From a bacterium (lineage in GTDB: Bacteria > Vulcanimicrobiota > Xenobia > Xenobiales > Xenobiaceae), in assembly GCA_017444165.1 (NCBI GenBank), contig JAFSXH010000023.1, positions 1 through 6,343 of the forward strand: a stretch of 6,343 nucleotides of DNA, given 5' to 3'. Position 1 is the first letter of the stretch. Each line of letters opens with the position of its first letter. Positions 1 through 5,138 of the stretch are shown here, piece by piece. The translations under genes and the position numbers were made by a program. The notes beneath the pieces were generated by a model. The model had not been told where the DNA came from, made no database searches, and was given only the letters and a program-made list of their open reading frames with translations.

Positions 1-224
1 TAAATATAGGTATATCTCTGAACCTCATAAGTCTGGGAATTACTATCATTGCTCTGATCGTCTATATCTATGTTTTGATGTGTGATTTTAGGACTGTTGG
101 CGATTATATAGAGATGGGAATGCCCAAAGAGTACGAGTGGTATCTGGCTTACAGTATTCTCTTAACTTTGATAATTATCTACATAGAGATTTTAAAACTT
201 TTAGCTAGATCTCGCAAAAAATAA
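1..224 (+). CDS. Bax inhibitor-1/YccA-like membrane protein, C-terminal end (partial)
   Basis: Only the last 73 codons are in the window; the open frame runs in from the left edge (first whole codon at base 3) and stops at TAA 222-224. Two hydrophobic helices are visible. The first, SLNLISLGITIIALIVYIYV, leads into a polar loop with DYIEMGMPKEYEWYLAY; the second is LLTLIIIYIEILKLLA, followed by the basic tail RSRKK. The loop (two-residue acidic step, G-x-P, then EWY) and the ending YIEIL-LLA match the C-terminus of the bacterial Bax inhibitor-1-like/YccA membrane family as I recall it. That family is multi-pass in the inner membrane; in bacteria its role is poorly defined, with links to membrane stress and, for some relatives, calcium leak. 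The next gene starts 12 bases after the stop, so the two are probably co-transcribed. The family call rests on a short stretch from memory, so it is likely rather than certain. Confidence 0.7.
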   Translation, partial: NIGISLNLISLGITIIALIVYIYVLMCDFRTVGDYIEMGMPKEYEWYLAYSILLTLIIIYIEILKLLARSRKK

Positions 225-227
225 AGG
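224..227 (+). promoter_or_regulatory. Weak ribosome binding site of the TPR gene
   Basis: AAGG lies nine bases before the ATG at 237 and overlaps the last base of the upstream stop codon. It supports this start and co-translation of the two genes from one messenger. Confidence 0.4.
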
Positions 228-236
228 CTGATTAGC

Positions 237-1568
237 ATGACTGATTCCCGCGATGATAATAAAAAAGATAATGTAATATATCTGTCTTCTGCTCCTGATA
301 ACAGAGCATATCAGCATTATTATCTCAAGGGAATCAGTTCTTTAGATAAAGGTAGACTGACTACAGCTATAGATAGTATAAATAAAGCCTTAAAATTAAA
401 TCCAGAAAATTGGGAACTTCGTTTACAATTAGTTCAACTTCTATTTGATGATAAACAATATGATCTAGCTAGAAATCACCTCAAGTATCTGCGCAGAAAA
501 TTTGATGGTTTATATATAATATCTACTTATTCTCTGGGTCAAATTTATAATATTATAGAAAAGTACGGTAAAGCTATTCGTTGCTATAAGCAGTGTCTCA
601 AAAAACTGAGCGAAGGTTTTAAAGATGAAATTGGCTCAATTGATGAAGTAGATGTGCGCCGCGAATTGGCTGTGTCTTATTACAATGCAGGTCGCTACAA
701 CAAAGCGGCCTTTCAACTTTTGGAAAAGATTTTTTCTCGAGGCGTTCTGGATGAGAAGCCCAATATTGGCGATGTCGTTCTATTGATCAATATCATAATT
801 CAATCTAATAGAAAAGGAGATTCACAAGAAGAAATAGACAAAGAAGCCATAAATATGTCACTGGATCTTTTGCGACAAAAAACTAAAGAGAATGCCAACG
901 ATCATCTGTTCCATTTAAATTTAGGCAAATTTTACGAAATTTATCTAAACTCTCCGAGTATGGCCTTACATGAATATAGGAAAGCTTATAATCTGTCACC
1001 GCATGATGCGGAGGTAATTTACAATTATGGTCGTTCTCTGCAATTAAACGGGCAAAAACAAGAATCTTACGATCTTCTGTACAGAAACCGAAATGTTTTA
1101 AAAGATAAGGTAGATCACAGTATATTAATAGCCCTTACAGCCATAGAGGTAAATTGCCTGGATGAAGCCAGAGAGATTCTCGAACGTATTTTGCAAGAAG
1201 ATCCTCAAAATTTAGAAGCCATTATAGGTATGGGGGATTTAGAATATAGATCTCATAACTATGACAAAGCTATGGAATATTTAGGTAAAGCAAAAAAGCT
1301 AGAAGCAAATAACTCGAGAACTATTTTTCTCTTAGGCCTAGTGTATTTGCAGAAAAAAGAAGATATTTCTAAGGCCATAAAGCAGTTGGGTTTAGCTTGC
1401 AGGTTAGATCCTGAAAATAGTCGTTACTACCTCCATTATGGAGATGCTCTATCCCAAAATGGCCAAAATAGAGAAGCCAAAGATGCTTGGCGCAAAGCTG
1501 CTGAATTGGATGACCAGCTTAAAGAGAGCGTGAGGGCACGCTTCAAAAGATTGAAAAACTCAGGTTAA
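237..1568 (+). CDS. Tetratricopeptide repeat (TPR) protein
   Basis: A soluble protein of 443 residues made almost wholly of TPR helix pairs. After a charged N-terminal tail of about 20 residues (many D, N and K; no signal peptide or membrane helix), repeats can be read at about residues 22-56, 57-90, 93-126 and 138-168, then from about 221 to the end in six more units. Typical signatures are the A-x-x-x-x-x-KAL-LNP ending of the first repeat, ALHEYRKAYNLSP, KAMEYLGKAKKLEAN and EAKDAWRKAAELD. The stretch between about 170 and 220 is less regular. TPR arrays form superhelical scaffolds that bind other proteins, so the protein is probably cytoplasmic and works through a partner; no catalytic domain is visible. 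It sits between a Bax-inhibitor-like gene and a double Amj flippase gene, with a gap of only five bases to the latter, so an envelope-related partner is a reasonable inference. Codon use is AT-rich (many ATA, AAA, TTA), unlike the flippase gene that follows. The repeat call is firm; the role is unknown. Confidence 0.88.
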   Translation: MTDSRDDNKKDNVIYLSSAPDNRAYQHYYLKGISSLDKGRLTTAIDSINKALKLNPENWELRLQLVQLLFDDKQYDLARNHLKYLRRKFDGLYIISTYSLGQIYNIIEKYGKAIRCYKQCLKKLSEGFKDEIGSIDEVDVRRELAVSYYNAGRYNKAAFQLLEKIFSRGVLDEKPNIGDVVLLINIIIQSNRKGDSQEEIDKEAINMSLDLLRQKTKENANDHLFHLNLGKFYEIYLNSPSMALHEYRKAYNLSPHDAEVIYNYGRSLQLNGQKQESYDLLYRNRNVLKDKVDHSILIALTAIEVNCLDEAREILERILQEDPQNLEAIIGMGDLEYRSHNYDKAMEYLGKAKKLEANNSRTIFLLGLVYLQKKEDISKAIKQLGLACRLDPENSRYYLHYGDALSQNGQNREAKDAWRKAAELDDQLKESVRARFKRLKNSG

Positions 1569-1573
1569 TAAAG

Positions 1574-2389
1574 ATGCAATTCCACTTACTAAGCGATGGA
1601 CGCCTGCTGTTTATAATGGCTTTGGCGGCCGTAGTTTCCATGTTGACGACCCTAAATATAGCCTCTAGACCGGCGGCTATACGCACTAAACAAGTAGCCT
1701 TGGCGATGGCCGTTTCCTCGGTCTTTTTCATGTTTACGCGCTTTGCCAACCTATTTTACCTACCTATTTTGGCAACATACGTAGATGAAGCCACTCGTAC
1801 GGGACAAACAGATGTTCTCTATCAACAGATCCAGTGGGTAGTCATAGGGTCAGCACTGGGGGCCTTCATATCATGGATACTCTTACCGACCTTCACCGCT
1901 GTGTACGAGAAAGGAATCTCAGGAATCAGTACACGCGGTTCCATGCTCAAAATGCTCCTAGCTCTGCCAACTCCACGCGGAATCAAAGCCCTAATAAAGT
2001 GTCTGCGCTCTCCCTTTGAATTGAAAGATTGGTTGAAGGAAGATCCTCAGCAAAAGTTTGTTCTACCTAAAGATCTCCTCTTGTGGAATATCTTTGCTAC
2101 GGCCATTTGGACGGTCGGAGCTTTAGCCGCCCTGCAAGTGAGTGCGATCTATCCGCGATTAGAGGCGACCTCTGTCTTGCTCTCAGGTTTAGTGAACTCT
2201 TTTGCCGCTATAGCCTTCAGTCTCTTTGTTGATCCTAAGGCGGCTGTAATTACCGATCAAGCCGTAGCTAACCAGAGGCCACAGAGCCACGTTCTCAAGA
2301 TGAGCTATTATCTAGGTTTAGGCAACTTTATCGGTGGACTCCTAGGCTTAGCGACCTTCCCTGTAGCTATCAAGATGATAAGTTGGGCC
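1574..2389 (+). repeat. First Amj module of the fused flippase (protein-level repeat)
   Basis: About residues 1-272. It holds the SR-x-x-A-I-R-T block, the TRFANLFYLP segment, the LLPTF segment and VDPKAAVITD. Cytoplasmic-type basic stretches (for example around RGSMLKMLLALPTPRG and IKCLRSPFELKDW) lie between helices at the same place as in the second module. The boundary is approximate, set by the repeat period. Confidence 0.7.
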
Positions 2390-3235
2390 ACAGAAAATTT
2401 AGGCAGTGCTCAAATGGCCGAAAATATGTGGATGGTTATCGGCTTAAATGTGATTGTCTGTACTTTGATGTGTACAGCCTTTGCTTCACGTGTATCGGCG
2501 GTAATAACTCGCAGTGTAGCTACCGCTCTAGCCATATACAACGTATTCTTCTTGATAACCCGCTTGATGGGCCAAGTTTACGCCCCTATTTTAGGTGCAG
2601 TGCGCGATTCGGTAATAAATGGAACCTCTACTGCCGCTGATCTTTTGCCCATGTTCCGCTGGGTGATCTTCGGAGCCACTATCGGAGCCGTATTGGGCTG
2701 GGTATTGTTGCCAACTTTTGTGGAGATATACTCAACTGCCATCAAAGCCCTAGAAGCTCGCAAAGGTTCAATGGCCCTCCTCCTCAAAGATCTCCTCTAT
2801 CCCCGTTATTGGCTGCGCGTCCTCAAATGCTGGCGCAGACCCTCTAATTTTGGCCTCACTATGCAGGACATAAAGACCCTGCCCAAGGGGTTTCTAGTAG
2901 CTAACGTGATAGTTGTGGGCGTACATACCATAGGTGTCCTAGCCGCCATCCAAGCGGGAGCAGAACTTTCTGGCAATTTAGCCCGCACCGCTACACTGTT
3001 ATCTTCAGTGATAAATGGCGTGGCCACAATATTAGCCAGCGTAGTAGTAGACCCCACCGCCGCTAAGATCACCGATGAAGGAGTAAATGGCAAACGCTCC
3101 TTGGCACAAGTGCAGGCAATGGCTTTGTCGCTATGTTTGGGAACAGTATTGGGCACAGCCCTTTCGCAGATACTCTTCGTTCCTAGTGTTGATATTATAA
3201 TGTTAGGAGCTAAGATTTTGGATTATATCTTCTAG
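1574..3235 (+). CDS. amj: Lipid II flippase Amj family protein, tandem double-module fusion
   Basis: A 553-residue polytopic membrane protein with about twelve hydrophobic segments. Amj (YdaH, DUF2837) of Bacillus subtilis has about 270 residues and moves the peptidoglycan precursor lipid II across the membrane in place of MurJ. Here the whole family pattern appears twice. Near the N-terminus SRPAAIRTKQVALA then TRFANLFYLPIL (about residues 31-66) recurs as SRVSAVITRSVATA then TRLMGQVYAPIL (about 305-340). ISWILLPTF recurs as LGWVLLPTF, WTVGALAALQ as HTIGVLAAIQ, and LFVDPKAAVITDQ (D220) as VVVDPTAAKITDE (D493). The offset is a steady 273-274 residues. In the first block 17 of 38 aligned residues are identical, so the duplication is clear but old. 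The second half keeps the INGVATI and Gk-type motifs closer to single Amj proteins as I recall them. The ATG follows the TPR stop by five bases, with AGG nine bases upstream. The gene is richer in G+C than the TPR gene. Activity as a flippase is inferred from the family; a different substrate is possible. Confidence 0.82.
   Translation: MQFHLLSDGRLLFIMALAAVVSMLTTLNIASRPAAIRTKQVALAMAVSSVFFMFTRFANLFYLPILATYVDEATRTGQTDVLYQQIQWVVIGSALGAFISWILLPTFTAVYEKGISGISTRGSMLKMLLALPTPRGIKALIKCLRSPFELKDWLKEDPQQKFVLPKDLLLWNIFATAIWTVGALAALQVSAIYPRLEATSVLLSGLVNSFAAIAFSLFVDPKAAVITDQAVANQRPQSHVLKMSYYLGLGNFIGGLLGLATFPVAIKMISWATENLGSAQMAENMWMVIGLNVIVCTLMCTAFASRVSAVITRSVATALAIYNVFFLITRLMGQVYAPILGAVRDSVINGTSTAADLLPMFRWVIFGATIGAVLGWVLLPTFVEIYSTAIKALEARKGSMALLLKDLLYPRYWLRVLKCWRRPSNFGLTMQDIKTLPKGFLVANVIVVGVHTIGVLAAIQAGAELSGNLARTATLLSSVINGVATILASVVVDPTAAKITDEGVNGKRSLAQVQAMALSLCLGTVLGTALSQILFVPSVDIIMLGAKILDYIF
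2390..3235 (+). repeat. Second Amj module of the fused flippase (protein-level repeat)
   Basis: About residues 273-553, aligned to the first module with almost no gaps. Its corresponding basic stretch is RKGSMALLLKDLLYPRYW then LKCWRRPSNFGL, parallel to that of module one. The end (LGTVLGTALSQILFVP) resembles the last helix of single-module Amj. The boundary is approximate. Confidence 0.7.
3232..3235. other. Convergent stop-codon overlap (CTAG)
   Basis: The palindrome CTAG supplies both stop codons. On the plus strand TAG (3233-3235) ends the flippase gene; on the minus strand TAG (3234-3232) ends the exonuclease gene. There is no intergenic space and no GC-rich hairpin with a T-tract here, so transcripts of each gene must either end inside the other gene or be stopped by a factor. 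Confidence 0.9.
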
Positions 3236-4104
3236 AGAAATCTCTGCCAGTTAAAGCCTAACCTCTGAAAAAAAGCCTGCCCTTCATCACTTATAGGCCG
3301 AATAGCCAATTGTGCCAGATCATCGAAACTAGAATCTAAGGGAATATCTCCGTAGAGTGTAGTCAAGCGTTTGTTGTTTTGTAGCGTATCAGAAGAGCTG
3401 GCAATAATATCGGCAAAGCGCTGGCCCGCTCTATCGGGGTGAGCCATTAATTCTTCTAAACAGCCGCAATCTTTGAGTAACTTAGCTGCTGTCTTAGGAC
3501 CTATTCCTTTAATACCAATAATATTATCTGCAGCATCTCCCTGTAAAGCCAACCAGTCTCTGATCAACTCCGCCCCTACCCCATAATGCTCTTCACAATT
3601 GCTCCTATCTACAGAGTGATTAACCTGCCCCTTATTATCTGGCATAATTATGGCAACATCACCCTCTAGAGCCAAAATTTGGGCAAGATCCTTATCTTTA
3701 GAGATTATGCGCACACTCCAACCATTTTTGAGGAACCTCTTTGCCAAAGAGGCGATCACATCGTCAGCTTCAAAACCACTGACATTGAAAACTCTATATC
3801 CCAAATGGCGACAGAGCTCGAGTGCCAAAGGAATCTGAACCTTGAGATCTTCATCCAAAGGCGGCCGATTGGCTTTATAAATAGGTGAAATATCCTCTCG
3901 AAAAGTGCGCTCTTTAGATTCAAAAGCACAGATACAATATTCCATAGACAGATGGCGGCGCAAAGAGGTCAAAATAACTGCCAGCCCGTTCAAGGCTCCC
4001 GTAGGTGTACCATCTGGACTAACTAAACGGTTGTTCTTATTTAAAGCGTAGTAACTTTTGAAGACTAGATACATGGTATCTATCAGATATATAATTGGTC
4101 GCAT
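3232..4104 (-). CDS. Stand-alone 5'-3' exonuclease (DNA polymerase I N-terminal/FEN family)
   Basis: A 290-residue protein equal to the 5' nuclease domain of DNA polymerase I without the polymerase part. Such enzymes remove 5' flaps and RNA primers from DNA using two metal ions. Family landmarks in order: YLIDTMYLVFKSYYAL (D9), GTPTGALNG (33-40), AFESKERTFRED with YKANRPP (Y76, R80), GFEADDVIASLA (E112, D114, D115), SKDKDLAQI (D137, D139), LALQGDAADNI (D190, D193), and the DNA-binding helix-hairpin-helix GIKGIGPKTAAKLL (197-210). The C-terminal RLGFNWQRFL fits the usual end of the domain. Two conserved positions differ conservatively: E62 where polymerase I has the metal-binding D63, and K16 where it has R20. 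The start is set at the ATG of 4104-4102: the family core begins directly after it and AAGG lies seven bases upstream. A longer frame from GTG 4197 adds 31 residues unlike the family and would cover the likely promoter. The gene appears to be its own transcription unit. Confidence 0.9.
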   Translation of the reverse strand: MRPIIYLIDTMYLVFKSYYALNKNNRLVSPDGTPTGALNGLAVILTSLRRHLSMEYCICAFESKERTFREDISPIYKANRPPLDEDLKVQIPLALELCRHLGYRVFNVSGFEADDVIASLAKRFLKNGWSVRIISKDKDLAQILALEGDVAIIMPDNKGQVNHSVDRSNCEEHYGVGAELIRDWLALQGDAADNIIGIKGIGPKTAAKLLKDCGCLEELMAHPDRAGQRFADIIASSSDTLQNNKRLTTLYGDIPLDSSFDDLAQLAIRPISDEGQAFFQRLGFNWQRFL

Positions 4105-4111
4105 GTATAAA

Positions 4112-4115
4112 CCTT
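4112..4115 (-). promoter_or_regulatory. Ribosome binding site of the exonuclease gene
   Basis: On the minus strand AAGG lies seven bases before the ATG at 4104. This site decides the start in favour of 4104 over the upstream GTG at 4197. Confidence 0.5.
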
Positions 4116-4128
4116 GCCTTAATTTAGT

Positions 4129-4157
4129 GTAATAATCCTTCTCAACAGATATGTTAA
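4129..4157 (-). promoter_or_regulatory. Candidate sigma70-type promoter of the exonuclease gene
   Basis: Read on the minus strand, TTAACA (4157-4152, five of six bases of the -35 consensus) is followed after exactly 17 bases by TATTAC (4134-4129, four of six of the -10 consensus). Transcription would begin near 4122, giving a leader of about 18 bases that contains the AAGG site. The prediction is by eye and rests on consensus only. Confidence 0.4.
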
Positions 4158-4169
4158 ACCAAAAATAAA

Positions 4170-4190
4170 GAAACAAGATACAACATACAA
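4170..4190 (-). repeat. Three tandem 7-base repeats upstream of the exonuclease promoter
   Basis: On the minus strand TTGTATG, TTGTATC and TTGTTTC follow one another without gaps, 12 bases upstream of the candidate -35 box. They may be chance in AT-rich DNA or a small operator or activator site; no known regulator motif is recognised. Confidence 0.3.
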
Positions 4191-4206
4191 GGCCCACAAC
4201 GTAAGT

Positions 4207-4776
4207 TTACAACTTATCATCCTTGCCCAAAAACTTACACACCTTAAACGCCACCTCCCCAAATGCTATCCCAACTATGATCCTCCAAAGGACAATAACC
4301 CCCAAAATTAACCACACAGAATGGCCCGCAACAAAAGAAAACTTCGCCATGCGATTGAGCATATCAATAGGATCAATCCCCATAAAGATCATACCGTTAA
4401 TAGCACTGCAAAGACAAGCCACCAAGCCCGCCACTGCCCCAGCAACCATAACAGACAATCTCCTCAAACCGCCAAAGTGGATAACTAAATCAATAGCTAG
4501 AGCCTCTAAACCTATACAATAAATGGCAAAAAACTTACTGCCCCCTGCTAAGAGCAAATTGAGAAAAGCTGTACACACCCCACACATAGTAATAATACCA
4601 AATCTAGGAATGCGGACAAAGAGCAGAGTGTAAACGATGAGATTAAAACCGATCATAACTGAGCCCTTCATAGAAAAATTGATGAGGTGCAGAAAACCAC
4701 CCACCAGCAATTCTATCAAGGCATTACAAGCGGTCATCAGAGCTATTAACGTAAGTTCTTTAGTCTTTATCTTCAC
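4207..4776 (-). CDS. Six-helix membrane protein, probable ECF transporter S component
   Basis: A 189-residue hydrophobic protein. The N-terminus KTKELTLIALMTACNALIEL has the form seen in substrate-binding (S) subunits of energy-coupling factor transporters: a short basic lead, then a helix rich in small residues. Hydrophobic segments lie at about residues 8-32, 40-56, 59-77, 81-101, 107-134 and 151-180, giving the six helices usual for S components, and the length is typical. S components bind a vitamin, cofactor precursor or metal and are driven by a shared T subunit with two ATPases; none of these is in the window, so it would use subunits encoded elsewhere. The GTG start (4776-4774) overlaps the TGA stop of the ModE-type regulator as GTGA; GGAG lies 14 bases upstream, rather far, so translation is probably coupled. 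The substrate cannot be read from the sequence. Another small integral membrane family remains possible. Confidence 0.5.
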   Translation of the reverse strand: MKIKTKELTLIALMTACNALIELLVGGFLHLINFSMKGSVMIGFNLIVYTLLFVRIPRFGIITMCGVCTAFLNLLLAGGSKFFAIYCIGLEALAIDLVIHFGGLRRLSVMVAGAVAGLVACLCSAINGMIFMGIDPIDMLNRMAKFSFVAGHSVWLILGVIVLWRIIVGIAFGEVAFKVCKFLGKDDKL

Positions 4777-5120
4777 AATTTTGTTAAATTCTCCATAAAT
4801 TTGGCAAATGATCCCTGCGCAAAAGTTTCAATCTCTCTTACCATCTCAACATAAAGTTTCAACACAACGCGGGCCTCTGCCGTAAGTTTAGTCCCTCCAT
4901 GATCTGCTCCACCGATGGTCTTTTCCATAAGTTGTACACCGAGATTCTTTTCCAGATTTTTCAATAACTTATGGGCCTTAGCATAAGACATGTCCATATC
5001 TATGGCCGCCTGACGGATAGATCCTAACTTATCAACTCTACGCAAAAGTTCATAAGGCCCACGCCCCATAAACTTTTCCCCATCATCATCTTTTATCTGC
5101 ACGTTGACACTTATACGCAA
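4773..5120 (-). CDS. ModE-type winged-helix transcriptional regulator, DNA-binding domain only
   Basis: A 115-residue protein that matches the N-terminal DNA-binding domain of the molybdate regulator ModE, related to the LysR-type winged helix. In order: a first beta strand (RISVNVQIKDDDGEKFMG), a helix (PYELLRRVDKLG), the helix-turn-helix SIRQAAIDMDMSYAKAHKLL (34-53) with the characteristic SYAKAHKLL recognition helix, then the wing with the IGGADHGGTKLT pattern (69-80), and a final dimerisation-type helix. E. coli ModE has about 260 residues with a pair of molybdate-binding (TOBE/MOP) domains; these are absent, so what signal it senses is open. The start is TTG (5120-5118) with AAGG eight bases upstream; a later GTG at codon 7 would cut the first strand. 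It follows the glycosyltransferase stop by 18 bases and overlaps the membrane protein start by four bases. It probably controls that membrane protein and perhaps itself. Confidence 0.8.
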   Translation of the reverse strand: MRISVNVQIKDDDGEKFMGRGPYELLRRVDKLGSIRQAAIDMDMSYAKAHKLLKNLEKNLGVQLMEKTIGGADHGGTKLTAEARVVLKLYVEMVREIETFAQGSFAKFMENLTKL

Positions 5121-5128
5121 AATAAACG

Positions 5129-5132
5129 CCTT
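5129..5132 (-). promoter_or_regulatory. Ribosome binding site of the ModE-type gene
   Basis: Minus-strand AAGG is eight bases before the TTG codon at 5120. There is no in-frame ATG or GTG between the upstream stop (5141-5139) and this TTG, so the site supports the TTG start. Confidence 0.4.
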
Positions 5133-5138
5133 GCCTCT

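Noticed and set aside
1543..3156. Several open frames antisense to, or out of frame with, the flippase gene
   Set aside because: They lie wholly inside a well-supported coding gene, show no family features, and are composition shadows.
1574..3235. MurJ/MATE-type flippase as identity of the 553-residue protein
   Set aside because: Length and helix count are similar to MurJ, but the motifs and the two-fold repeat of about 274 residues fit Amj and not the MurJ pattern.
3234..3245. AGAGAAATCTCT inverted repeat at the convergent junction as a terminator
   Set aside because: The stem is five AT-rich pairs around a two-base loop and no T-tract follows, so it is not a credible intrinsic terminator.
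3268..3274. Run of seven A (seven T on the coding strand) near the end of the exonuclease gene as a slippage or frameshift site
   Set aside because: The frame continues normally through it to a family-like C-terminus, so it is just two Phe codons in context.
4105..4197. N-terminal extension of the exonuclease from GTG 4197 (31 extra residues, hydrophobic)
   Set aside because: The extension has no counterpart in the family, lacks a good ribosome site, and covers a plausible promoter; the ATG at 4104 has AAGG seven bases upstream and begins right at the family core.
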